A DNA stretch of 64,000 nt from Allolobophora icterica (lineage: Eukaryota > Annelida > Clitellata > Crassiclitellata > Lumbricidae): contig OY744616.1 of NCBI GenBank assembly GCA_963556255.1, positions 36,752,045-36,816,044 on the forward strand, read 5' to 3'. This document shows, piece after piece, positions 23,601-38,100 of this stretch (the stretch's first letter is position 1; every line of letters begins with the position of its first letter). A program made the translations under genes and the position numbers. The notes below the pieces were generated by a model, which was not told the origin of the DNA, made no database searches, and worked only from the letters and a program-made list of their open reading frames with translations.

Positions 23601-26600
23601 TAATGTTATATCTAAACACATAAACACTTACTTATAATTTATGTACCATCCATCCATTCAGATGCACATGGTTCGTTTGTAATTATAAGTGTAATTACAC
23701 ATTTATATAGCACCACTTCAAGAGAGACTCATAAGAGGCGCTCCCGATCCAACACAATGAAACCACGATAAAACAAAATGGTCTTCAAACATTTGCAGAA
23801 AAGAGGCAAAGAGAGCCGAGAAGCTCATTTCACAGGTTGCTATGCTTTAATGGTGTCTTTCTCCACTTACATGCATGATCTGGGTGTGACCTTGGACCAG
23901 GAACTGACATTTTCAAAGCATGCACTTCCCTGGGTGTCTTTAAAATCAAACAATTACATTACTTGTCCTACTTGTGTTTTATTTAACTTGTTACGATATT
24001 TGTAGCTCTTCCTTGTACAGCACAAGTTCTGCAATGCTTTAAACCGAATAATATTTGTACTTCTTTTCAACGTAAAACGTTTGCAACCCCTTACATAGTA
24101 CCTTATTTGTACCTGGTGAGATGGCTGTGTTTCATTTTGTCACATGAAAAGTAAAATGGAACAAGAAAAACTATAGACATCTGTACAGTCTATTGGAAAC
24201 GTTAGTCTCTTTTCTAATAATTTGTACAATCCATGCCATGTATTACATCCAATGCTGCCACCTATTAAGCACACTGGCTACTCATTGCGCCCATGGTCTC
24301 ATAACCAAGAGCTACCGAAGTATGGTAACTTATCTCGGAAATGCTTCCTTGCCAGGATGCTATACAAATAGTCTTTTTTGTATCTTTTATGTATCGATGT
24401 GTAATAACTTTTCTGTTTTATTGGTTACATTGTTTGTTACATGTAATACGAAGTTTCTTGTACAGCGCTGTGCGTTTGCTAGTGGTTCTTAATACTTACT
24501 TACTTACTTTATTTGACAGCAAATTTCAAGAACGCTATGCTGAAGTGCAAAGGATACGAATAAGGAATTCGAGGATGGTGGAATCCCAGATGCAGTCGTA
24601 GTAGGCGTCCGCTGCATCAACACAGATGCGCTCCTGCAGTGCCTTAAATGCAATTGTGTAGTCAGTCTCATCAAGAAACTGACAGAGAACTGCCTCCTAA
24701 ACAACAAACGACAACACATTAGAAATAACAAAATCTAAACTGACAACATTCAGATAACAGTGCTACAGGTCTTGAAAGGTGCTATAAAAATGCTTAAATA
24801 CATTCTGTGTACATTCATTCACAGTTGTCCCTCCATCTGGAACTTTCTACTTCCTCATGTTCGCCACTATCCTACCAAGACGGTTTTTCGCTCTAAACTG
24901 AAAACTTATCTCCTCAAGTCTACTTATGGCTCAGTGTTAGCACAGCTTGTGTTCTCTTCTGAACTTTGTAACTTGTTAGTTGCATAATCATTTTAAATTC
25001 TAGAATGTTGCATCTGAGGAAGATTTTATTGTGTACCTGTGTGTGGCAGTTGAGGGCAGAACAACATCGAATCATGCGCCTGTAAACCTAAAATTAAACA
25101 ATGAAATAATTAAATTAGTCACTCATAGCAACTATACCTTTTGTTATTTGGTGCCTTGATTAACAAGTGTTTTTTTTATAGCGAAACAGCTCTAATGACT
25201 GGTATCATATTTAATTAATTCCATGTCTGTCCAGTTGACTAGCTTTAGGAAGAAAGCTGAATTACCTGCTGGGGCTTAGTAAAAACCTCTGCTTACTAAC
25301 AACAGTTGAAACAGAAATCAGAAGATTACATTTCACTGTTATTCTAAACGAATAACTCTAGAATCCCCTTAACAGAGCACACAGTAACAAGGTTACATTA
25401 GAACGAGATTAAGAGGATGAATTAAACTGTGATCAATGCCACAGACTGTGTTATATCAGTATTTGCGTTTTAATGAAGCAAGTTAACATGGTTTCAGAAA
25501 TGTTTTACACGACTTTGGCATTAGGTGCTATTATAAGCCATCTTTAATTAATCAAGTTATTTAGAACTGGTTCTTGCCTGGTCATCGTAGACGTTCTTAG
25601 AGATCGGTTCTGTAAAGAAGTCTGTGCTGACAATTCCAAGCAGCAGGTAGTAACGCAGCGATAAGAAATAATCGCCTCTTGCTACAACATAAAATTACAA
25701 AGATCTCTGTCACAACTATGCTAATCTAATCTTCGTGTTCATGTATGGATTAGCATGTTATTTGTGATGCTCATGGCACTAATCGATGGTCTAAGCAAAA
25801 CTGCATTCCAAAATTAGACCAAAATCAAACTGTTGAACAGAACCAGTGCACATCTGTGAGACCATGAAACCAGAAGACAGGCTCTGGGGTATATATAAGC
25901 AGTACATTTAGACTTCAGCCCCAAACTAAGTGACATCACAGAACTTGCAGAAACAGGAAACATATCAAAATCAACCTCCAATCCTGCTAACTCTTCAATT
26001 AAAGCCATTTTCAACTGTTAATCTCAAATACTCTGCTTTTGGAACAGAAAATTAGATGCAAGCACACCAGAGTTAACAGATGCAAAGCTGGGAGCATAAA
26101 AATGTTATTAATTGAACTTTAACATAAACAAATACTCTCCTACAGGTGTTTTAAAAATAATGCACTAAATAATCAGCAATGTCGTTTTTACCCTGAAGCT
26201 ATCAGCGACACTGAAGCCACGTGTATGCATGGAAGCATAAACTATATAGTTCAAAGTACTTGCCATAACTGAGATCAGCTTGCGTTCGAAGCCACGATGG
26301 TTGACTTGGATTCACAGACAACACATGATCCATCAGAGAAACAACTGCGTCCGTTACACTTGATTCATTCAGTTTTGTATTTGAGCTGCAAAGGAAAAGA
26401 AATCCGTTTTGCATTCATGTACAAGCACTTAAAAAAATTATACACTTCATAAGCAGAAGAAAAATCCCTTGGTTATTGAACTTCTAGCTGTGCAGACAGC
26501 TGCATTCTAGAGGCAGCTAAAGTGTATTTTATAGCACTAATAGAATGAAATGAAACACCCAACTAAGAGAGATCAATACTAGCTGAAGTGCTATGAGGTA

Positions 26601-29107
26601 AAGGCAAAGTTACCCAAAATATAATAGCATTAAGTTGGCCAAACAGTATTGACATTAATATTATTTCGGTGTACATAGCACTACTTTCTCATGATGAATC
26701 ATCAATCACTAGTGTTAGCAACTGTGGATGAAGGACCTACCCAAGGTCCATGCAAATACAGCGAGCATCTTCAGGGAGGCTTGAAATCACATTCAGTTAC
26801 AATGCTAGAGCTCGACACTCAACAACTTGGTCACTGTGCCATATATGAGTAATTTATTCAACATCTAACTATTTGACATTATTGCCAGTATGAAAAACAC
26901 ATACCTGGAAAGAGCAGTTGGCCACAGCGTGATGTAGTCACTGTAAATCTCCTCTGCAATGTCGTCCTTCATCAGGTTGAATAGTTTTGTCAGACATGAC
27001 ACAAGCAGAGACAAAACAGTCGGCTCCTAAATGAATGAATTAAAAACTGCATTTCATCCCTTGCATCATCTGATGCCATCTTAACGCACAGTTATTGGAT
27101 CTTATTTCACCCGATCCCATAATCTACAATGATAAAGGTCTTGCAGTGAAAGAAACTCAACACACAAAAAATTTAATTCAGAATAGCAGTATCATGTGTG
27201 CTAACACGTACAGGTACCAGAGAGAGAGTGTCAGCACATCTACCAGCATTCTAAATTCAAACTCCAGTGTTCTAGTTTCCAATGCAGCACCTTTAGTTAT
27301 GGGTAATGGTGACTGAGCAAGATAAGATCAGGTGACATCAGGTAACATCCCACAAGAATAAGCACAATTTCACTAAGGTATAGAACAAGGCGCCGGGTCA
27401 TGATGGAATACCTATAGAACTGATAAAAGCAGGGCACGATGCAATGATAAAAACAATAACAAAATTATGCAATCAAATATGGGCAACTGGAGAATGGCCG
27501 AATGATTGGAAGAAGTCGATCTTCATACCGATATTCAGGAAAGGCGACGCGAGGGAATGCGAAAATTACAGGACGATAGCAATAATATCACACACTAGTA
27601 AAATATTACTGAAAATAATCCACAAAAGAATGGAAAGCACAATAGAGAGGGAACTTCCGGTGAACCAGGCTGGTTTCAGGAAATCTCGAGGAACTAGAGA
27701 CCATATTGCCAACCTAAGGTGGATAATGGAACGGCAAAGGGAGTATGGACAAGAGGTGCACATCTGCTTCATTGATTATAGTAAGGCATTTGACTGCATT
27801 AACCACGATTTAATGTGGAAAACCCTACTTGAGATGGGAATTCCGAAACACTTGATATGGCTATTAAGGGGACTATATGAAGATCAGATAGCGGTGATAA
27901 AAACAGAATACGGAGACACTGATCAATTCAATATCAAGAAAGGGGTGAGACAGGGATGCATTTTGTCTCCATTCCTGTTTAACTTATATGCTGAAAGAAT
28001 AATGAGAATGGCGGAAATGGAAGGGGCAAAAGAGGGAGTAAAAATTGCGGGAAGGACATTGAACAATCTTAGATATGCGGATGATACAACACTAATGGCA
28101 AAAAGAAAAGATGAGCTGATAGAATTAATGAGAAGGGTAAGGAGAGAAAGTGAAAAAGCTGGCTTATACTTCAACATAAAGAAGACAAAAGTCATGACAA
28201 CAGCAGAATGGGATACTTTTGAAATTGACGGAGAAGAAATAGAGGTGGTAGAAAGCTTCACCTTCCTGGGATCATTGGTTGAAAAAGAAGGAAAATGTGA
28301 TACAGAAATAAAACGAAGGATTGCGATTGGGAAAGCTGCAATGATTGGACTGGAAAAGATATGGAAGGACAAGCATGTGAGCATAGATACAAAAAAAGGC
28401 TCGTGCGAGCCCTAGTCTTTCCAACGGTTCTGTATGGTTGTGAGTCGTGGACAATGACAAAGAACATGGAGAAAAAGGTCAACGCATGTGAAATGTGGAT
28501 ATGGAGAAAAATGTTGAGAATATCATGGACAGAGAAAAGGACGAACGAATCAATACGAGTGGAGATTGGTGTCGAGAATGAAGTCATTAAAACAAAAAGT
28601 GACAAGATTGAAGCTTGGATTCTTTGGTCATGTTATGCGATCTGATGGGCTAAAAAGGAAATGATGTTGGCTTGTGGTGAGGGGAAAAAAAGACGGGGTC
28701 GACCAAGGAAGAAATGGATGGATGAGATTCACGATGTAACTGGCATGAATCTGGAAGCACTAAGGGACCTGACTTCGAATAGGAAGCAATGGAGAATGTG
28801 TGTCGTGGCGATCGCTAGAGCTCCAGGAGTTGACAGCACAAGGGGACAAGGTGATAGAACAAGTTAGAATTTAAGCCATTGGACTCTCGACAAAATGTAA
28901 CGCAAAATGAACACGATCCACTAACATTAACAAAATGAATATGACCATTATCATGATCACCTTGATTTGAGTTAAATTTAGCTGAGAGTCTGATGATCAT
29001 CATTGTGATTACTGTCCATTATATTATATATGTCTGTCTGTGTATCTGCCTGTGTATCTGTCTATCTATCTATCTGACTATATATGCAGATATATATATG
29101 TATATAT

Positions 29108-29141
<34 letters not shown>

Positions 29142-32100
29142 ATACACATGTACATCTACTGTATATGGCACTATGTGACTGGACTGCAGTAGAGAAATCA
29201 ATGCATTACAATATTAGTCTGAAGGATATCGACATATCAGTGTATTGTGTGCAGTGCCATCCTCGCATGGCTCAAACTGCAAGTCCTGCATAACGGCATC
29301 CTTGATCACCATTCAAATGGGACATTTATATAGCGCCTCTTCAAGAAGAACTACTCAGAGGTGGCATGGGTGGCAAGAATTAGGCTCTTCTTTCGCCAAC
29401 ACCTCTCCATGATTCCACAATAATTATTACTGGACACACCAACCACTAGAGAACAGCAACTACCCTCATATATTCAGGTTAACCCCTTCTCTGGGGACGC
29501 CGTATATATATGTCCAGAAATAAGCTTAAAACATAGAAATTCCCCAGGGAAGGGGTTAAGAATGAGAATAATATGCAAAAGCTAACTTCACCTACCCTGA
29601 CCATGCGCATAAGCATGACAAGGCTTTCCACTGGTAGTAGAGCCGTGTTGCTTTCTCGCATAACCATGCTCGTTGCTCCACTGTTGTTTCTCTTTATCTG
29701 CATCGTATTTGTGAATGTCAGCCGCACTAGAGTAACAACACATTGCACTATCTAATCAAATGACTTCTATAGTGCTGTTATCATAATGTCTGAGTCGATT
29801 GTCACTTAGAATGACATCGCAATCAAGACTAATAATCGACTGGAAAAGCCAGGTCGAAACCCTATTAATCATAGAAACCAGACCATTATCATTTATTGTT
29901 ATCAATTCCATACATATACAGCACTGATCTGAGGAAGCTGCATATCTCAGCATCACCTGAGATAATGGGCTGGAGATTTCTTACCTATACAGCACAAGGA
30001 TAACAGTACACTAGTCACAACATAAAAATCAAATTTTTAAAATAAATCCAAAAATAAAATGAAATGACCAGAGAGAAAACAACTACAGAATTAAACATAA
30101 TTTAATTAAACAGAACTTGAACAAATTTTGGTGGGAATTTGAACAATTGATGGGAAACTTGAGACTGCAAACCTGCATCAATGAATTCCCTGGCAGAGGT
30201 TCGAGCTGTCTTAAGAAGTGGAATTTCTTTACACAGCGCAGCTAACATTCGACCAAACTGCAAATTAAAAGAAGAGATCAGAGCTTAAGCCCTTAACTCA
30301 ATCCAAATTGCAGATTTATACCGCATTGGCAGTGTATTTAGTTATATTAATAATAAAGTAATCCAATCTAATGACGTCAATAGCGAAACCGTAATCATAA
30401 TCCATAATCTGCTGGACAAACCACGTCCAATCTGGTAGGAGGTAGTGAATCATTTGGACCGAGCAGGCAGCAGACAGGGACTTTTGATAAATGTGGACAA
30501 ACTAAGACTATGGTAATAAATGGTACCACATGTGACATCAGGGTACAGGCAACCGGTTGGAGCAGGTTGACACATTTCCATATCTTGGTTCACTTATAAC
30601 TGAGGACACTGACTGTAGTAAAGATATTCGGTCAAGATTAGCGAAGGGACAGTGTGTATTGGGGTAGTACTGAAACAAATATGGAAAAGTCACATCTTGC
30701 TTCCCACAAAAATACAACTTATGAAGGTTCTTGTGTGGCCAGTGGCAATGTACAGCTGTAAGAGCTGGACCATTAAGAAAGATGAGGAGACAAGAATCAA
30801 CGCATTTGAAATGAAGTGCCTGCATCAGATCTTCATGGGTATCATGGACTGAGAAGACAAATGGAAACAAAAGAACATTTTGTGTTAGGACTTGCTACTC
30901 TAGCCGTGTATGGGAAGTCGACTGCAAGGGACTTCAATCAAAAACAGCCAACATGAATTCCCTGGTACTGCCACTCACCTGGAATAACTGCAGTTATGAG
31001 TAATCAAGAGGTAAGTGCATTGAGGTCAGCTCACCTGAACGAATCCATTGGAATTTCCGTTACTGAGACTACACAGATAATCAAAATCTTGATTGTTGAG
31101 TATAAATGCCACACAGGCAGACAGCAATTCTGGACATGGCAATGACTCTACACACAGAAACAATTGATTCTTATTATTAGCTAAGAACTGATCCATCACA
31201 ATATATGAACATGTTCAGAGATAACTAATTATGCCCAGCACGGCTAAATCCTAATAAATCCATTAACACATTAAAGATTGCTATTAAAGATTTGCAGGAA
31301 GAATTCTGAAAAGCAATGACATAAAATGGTTGAACTGCTAGACGTTGTATGATTTATCTTACATAACAAACAGTCTGTGTCCACCTCTAGAAAGCCAATG
31401 GGACAAATAACTTTGTCTATTATTATATTACTAATATAACTGTCATTGACGTCTTATAATTTAATACATTTTTAGTTGCTATTTCACATCAGAATGTAAT
31501 TTCCTTTGCTTTTCAAATGATGCTGGACAAGACACACAAAATGCAAAAAAAAATCTTTTTGGCATTATTATTTATGCAAATGAATGCATTAATATCATAG
31601 CAATAATTAAATTAACAACAAAAATAGCATAATTATAATAATAATAATGATAATAATAATAATAATAATAATAATAAAGATAATAAATGATACTGACCAT
31701 GATCAACCTGTTGAAAAGTAGTAATACATGTTTTGACTCTTTTAACAAGATCTTGGAAGTTGCCATTGTAGGCGACCGGCTGAGGAGATCCGAGGAGTTG
31801 TAGCAGCTCAGCACGGAGAATTTCAAACCGCAACATCTTTGTCAGCTTCAGTGAAATATCACGGATTGTTGTGTCAGCAAAATTCAACAGATCTTTGGCC
31901 TTGTCAAAGTGCTATAACCAAACACATCACAAACAGATCACAAACAGATCACAAACAGCTACAATTTAAAATCACGCTATGCTACAAACAAATGGTGTCA
32001 AAGTGCTAATCATGATTTGCGAAAATTTTTATGACTTACAGGGCAAAACAGAATTTTGCACCTGGGATATCCATAAATAACAGCACGAGAAAGAGTTGTA

Positions 32101-35100
32101 ACCAAGTCTTTCCAATGTCAACGTTTGATCTATTGAAAAATATCACCATTCACCATGTTAGGTAAGTTAAGCTGAGGGGAATGTGCATGTATACATGGGT
32201 ATACAAAGTTTCCTATAAGAAATCATACAGCCTTGACCTTGCTCATTAATCAATGAAGCTATAGGGCGATATATTCACCACTGCTGGTCACAAGAACTGG
32301 TACCGCACCACCTGATGAGGTTCCTGTGTATGGACTGTGCTAGACTGATATAGAAATCTCTAAAGTACAGTCACAATCTGCAGGCGAACTTTTGCACAAA
32401 GACACTGCGATGCCATACACGTTGCATGTACTGGAAATCAATTACATGTATTACTGAAAAAAGTAATAACTAATAGTAAAGTATCTATGGAAACTTCAGA
32501 GGAACTTCAGGCAGAATCACTTTAGCTACTTCAAGTCTAAAGTGATGACTTACTCGCAGCTGAACACAGATTCTAGCTTTAGCGACCAAGATATGAACGA
32601 ATATTGGTGTGACTGGCTGTGGAATTGGAAGTGTCTCTATGGCTTGATGCAGCTCACGCGGAATCCTCCACTGAAAAATCAGAACAAATCAACTCCATTA
32701 TTTCAAGCACAACAAAAGTAACCAAAAACAAATCAAATGCATTGGAAAAGCTAAAACAACAAAAAAAGAATAGCAGACTAGCGTAAAAACTTATAAGAGA
32801 AACATACAGTAGTAAACAATTACTAACTAATAAGTAGCAGTAGTTAGGTCTACTTGCTGTGATCATCCTACCTTATCGCTGAGAAAAACTGTCTGATATT
32901 TTCCAATTCTTCCTATGAGTTTCTGAACGTGTTCCTTGATGAGGTTCGGGTCGTAGGTCACAAGCAGCTCACGTTCAACTTCAGCTACCTTCATGTTCTC
33001 CTCCACTGAAATATTTTCAAACATATCAATCCAACCAAAATTCATTTATGCCCAAAAATAAAACTCAGCCACAACATCCGCTTCAACCATAAAACTGTTA
33101 ACAGAATCAAATTTTTGGCAACCTCCAACTAGCGTTGATGAAGGACATTGACAGTAATACCACTGATATGACGTTATATTTCTTTCATCATCAGATGTGG
33201 AAGATAGAAGTGCTGAAAATGTTGAACAGACCTGGAGGTGGAAGAGCAATGGTGGGGCTGAGACCAATGGAAGATGGAGTCTGCTGAACAAGAGCCATCA
33301 GAGACTCTTTCTCCACAGGTGTAAAGAGATTCTGGAGCTCGCAGGACAGCAACAGATCAACAAAACGTGTCTCAGATGAAATCATCTGACACAGATACCT
33401 ACAAACAGAATCACCAAATCCAATTCTCTGTACTAATAATATGATACTTAAACTCAACATTTGTAATTGTAATTAAGCCTTTGTTAAGTGCATTTTAGCA
33501 ACTCTTTGAGCTGTTGCTAACATGGGTATCTAAAGTTCAGTTACAAAACAAAACTTCAAAATGTTAACCTTTTGCATGTTAGATAGTTCTGTCCCTTGTT
33601 CTGAACCTGGTCAGATATATTTTGGGCTTTTGGTCCATTCACCCATTAAGGGTAAAAACATCATGTCTCATCAACCACCGAAGACAGAAATAAAAGTAAA
33701 CATGAAATTTGTTTAGAAATCAATTGAACAAACCGATGTCATTTTATTATTCTAAGTATTTGTATTTTTTTAGATACGACAGGCGAAAAGTGACGCAGTC
33801 TGTTCTGTCAATTCTTTTATGTTGTTCAGATCTAAACTTAAGACTCATCTCTTTCAACTTGTATATTCCTGGTAGCCAGGCTTCTGGTTTCTGTGATCTA
33901 TCGGACTTTGACCTGGCTTTTCCAATGGATTCTCATTCTCGTGACCAATAATTAACGATGTCTTTGGCATTACGACCACGGTGCTAGAAAAGTCTCTAGA
34001 TCAGGTTAGAAGCATATCATCACATTGTTTTCTACATTCTGCCAATGTTTGAAATAAATACAACTTATTAATAAATGTAGTAAAATAAATATGTGTTACT
34101 AATAGAATGTTTCTTCAGTTACTACTAACTCATATTTAAAAGTATGTAGAGTCTAGGCAACTGTTTTATCGCTGATGGTTTCGTATGTAAAGCTGTGCTT
34201 CTGAATGTACCACTGCTTCTTTCAACACTCACTTCAAATGTGTGTAGTACACAAATCTCCAATGATTACTGAATTTAGGTAAGAGCAGTCTACTTTGTAT
34301 GTTGTCACGTTTGGGATGGTCAGAAAGCACAGAAATGGTTGGCGAGAAGAATGAAATAAACAATTATGCAATAATACAAATTAGAAAGCGTAGCCTCTTT
34401 GGTATTCAACTCACCTGAGGAAGAATTTAAGGTTATCTTTCTGACTGTCTGAAAGCATCTTGTGAATGTCAACACAAACCTAAAACAAAGAAGAGATATA
34501 CCGTTCCAACAACTCTGACAATTGTCAATTACTGTTAAAAATAATAAACACAAGAACAATAACTGGGCTCCATATTCAAAGCCAAAGAACTGGGTGTCAC
34601 AGAGGTGAAAGACGATTTTCTGAGAATCCTGTGAGGTGCTTGAAAAAAATCTTAACCACACCCCACATCTTAACAGAAAAATTCATGCTCAAGGCAGCTG
34701 ACAGTTTCAAGTGTTTTTGCTCAGGTGTTTTGCAATTCACCAACATGGCTGCATTCTGACCTGAGAACCCTCTTCTTGATTTTTCCAAAGTCTCTTTTTT
34801 TGTAATGATTATAATTGTAATCATAAAATGAAAATTTCTAAAGCGCTACTGTAAATCTACGTGCATGGCACCAGCTTACTCCAAAGTATTGCATTGTGTC
34901 AAAGGAGTAGCCCAGTGATGTCAAGGGAAGCATGAGGTTGAGCAAAATACTTTTACCAGTTTTTCACCTTATTTACATATTTTCCATCAAGTTTTAAATT
35001 CCTGAAACAGAAGAAACCATTGAGAATTACCCTTGCAGGTCATACTATTTGGGCACAGAAGAGCAACCGAACTTGTTAGCAAAATACCTTAAGAAAGAAA

Positions 35101-38100
35101 TCAACGAGGCCAAGAGTTCGGTTGAGTGTAGTCACGAGATCAAACATCGCGACTCTGCCATCTAGTGATCGTCGGATAGAATTACACACCAAAACCTCTT
35201 CATACAAACTGTCTTGCCTGAAAACAACAAATCATTTAAGTTAATAATTTCTAAAAGTTAAATTGCACCATTCACCTTATGTACAAGATATCAAGAGACA
35301 GTGCTAAGCTCGAAGCTGTCAAGAACCTGCTCAAGATCCATTAATAGGATCTGCTCCAACTGCATTCATGAGACTAGCACTCATCCAATCAACCAATATG
35401 TCACACAATCACAATATAAGATAACAGGAATTCAAAATAAACTTAAAGTTTTGTTTGCTACTTACACATACAGCAACCATTTCTTCCTCATTTAAAGTCC
35501 TATGTACGCACCTTTTACCTTTTAATGACCTCGCAAGGCGCTGATATATGGCTGTCACACAGATTTGAAACATGGATATCCAAGTAACTAATAAAAATGT
35601 TTAATAAATGTGCTAAAAATGAGGCATGGCAATAACTGAAAGCTGAATCAGCTAATACATGTCTCTGGCTGAATACAATAAAGTAACATGTTCATAGTAA
35701 TTGAAAAAATTCTCCGACTGACAGCATGAAAGAGAAGCATCTACCTGTGTGCAGCCTGTGTGCTTTCTTCCAGGGATGTACGATACATGAGACTGAGTTC
35801 CTGTTTCGTCAGATCCTCAATCATTAGACCGGTAAGACCTTGGAAGTTGTTTCTCACGCTTGATTGCACTCTTTCGTAGAGGCTGGGCACCGGTTGCCTT
35901 GACTGAAGGCACAGCACACCTGAGCATGCACTCAGGTAACCATCCAGCCTCTGGATGTCAACATTACTGAAGATGGGGTTCGGCACCTGCGATACATAGC
36001 ATCATTCCAATGCTTCATATACCCAGATTAACTGTAATCATTCAACGTAGATTCCAAAAGTGAAACAGACAAGTCAGTGGTAACAAATTAACTTAATTTC
36101 AATAGAACGTATGAATAAGACAGACAACAAACGAGAACTTGGCAAATGAATAACAATATGTGTGGATCTCTTAATTCAAGAGGCTGAATGGATCCCAACC
36201 AATGGTTTTGGACTGTGACTGATGTAACCAAAGACTAAGCAACATGACTGATAGCTTGTGCATGTAAATGATGACCTAGGCACTATAGAAGTTGAGAGAG
36301 TTGTGAGGGAAGGAGGATTAGAGAGGGTGTATCACTAGAGAGGAAAGACATACAGTCTACATCTGAAGAAGATTAGTAAGGACTTCAGAACTGGCATCTA
36401 GGAACATGTTACTTGCTCGAGCAGCTTCAGGAGACACTACCTTAATTAAGAATTGAGTGATATATTATAGGTGGCGCCACTATGTAGTCCATGGGTTGAG
36501 GTTATCCATGGATTGAGGTTATCAGGCAGGGTTCAACTACCAAGAAGCCTAGAGGTACAATCCTAGGGCTAATAATAGGAGGAGTTAAGACAACTAGAAT
36601 GGCACCCCCACTTCAAAGGATCCACAGCAGGAGTCTGAAGATAAAGAACAATCAGAAACTAAAACGTGATTCTGTTAGCAACTCAGCACAATCCAACTGA
36701 GACTACAGAAGGCAGAGAGAGACACAACAGACAAGATAATCAATAGAGTCAGTCAGACTCTACAGGTAGTCATTTCTAGAGAATATGTAGGAATAGGAAT
36801 AGAATAGGTTTGCTACATGTTCATTCTCATTCTGTGTAACGTATTGTACTGGTAGCTCAGTCAACCCAGTATGCATTCTGAAGGTGCTCATTTTCTAAAG
36901 ACATTCATGTGTGGAATGACAACAGAAATTATCTGACAGAACCATTCCCTTTGGCTTATATGGTATTACTAGGTAATGGATGTGGAATGTAATAAAGCCT
37001 TAGAAATGTAATTGATAGCTTGGTAAATATCCGAATACAATACAATACAATACCTTGTCCACGTATTCTTTGCATTTTCTGAATGAACTGTTAGCCTTTT
37101 CATAGTTGCGCAACAAAAAGAACTGACACCCAAGGTCATAAGTTACCTGAAGCAAACAAAATAATACTATATATTTTCCCTTTCTACCTCCCCTTTTTCC
37201 TCTGTTCCACCTACTTTCTACTTTCATCTTCCTCCTTAAAACAAGAAACTGAGAGGCATCAATATACAGGACTGATCTCACAGCCATATATTTGTTCCAA
37301 ACAATGAAATCAAAGTTGATAAAAAAACAATCATTTTTGAAAATAACATAGAAAAGTGCATATTTTAAACTAAAAATGTCAATCAAATTGAAAAACTACA
37401 GAGAAGCCATTACCTGACAAATCATTTCTGTTTCATCAATCATGATTCCATTATTCCAGTCATGTGACATTTTCTCCGAAGAGGACTCACTCTTGACGAT
37501 TCCAAAGCAACTCATGACAGGCATACGAGTCGCTTGGCCTAACAAAAGGAAGTTCTCGAGCTGCGATATTGAGATATCCATGCTTTCCCTCAGCTGTCAC
37601 AAAATCATAGAAGTAAACTACATAACAGACGACATCAGTCTGAAATCATTCCACGTTCATTTTTTTCTTAAAATACCTAATGACATCAAACAGATATTAG
37701 GCTATCATCATGACACTCAACTGGTTTGTGATTTTGTATCGTAGTTTTCCTTGGAGTGATCCTAGGATCATAGGGCCCTGCCTCTTGCCAACACCATGGT
37801 CAGAAAACACACCATATCGTCACTTAAATCTAACCCCAAGTATAATGCCCTGTGTATACGACACAAGCACTTTCAAAGTTTTTCAGATTAGGTCAGACTG
37901 ACCAATTTTACCAGATTCAACTTACAATCAGTTCCACTGACTATGTCCCTCTTCTCCACCTAGGCCCACATGTGTGTGTGTGTATGTGCGTGTGTGTGTG
38001 TGTGTGTGTGTGTAGCTTTCACTACCTTGCACTCTGATTCTTTCCTTTTCTTCTGCCACATTTTACAAACAAGTGAAAACCCGTTATCATATATTACTTA

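Noticed and set aside
32040..32107. Possible INTS8 exon (frame ending YGYPRCKILFCP) with GT donor and AG acceptor
   Set aside because: Exon 32554-32670 already supplies the matching segment and joins exon 31698-31911 in phase; adding this piece would insert sequence absent from the family and break the phase at its acceptor.
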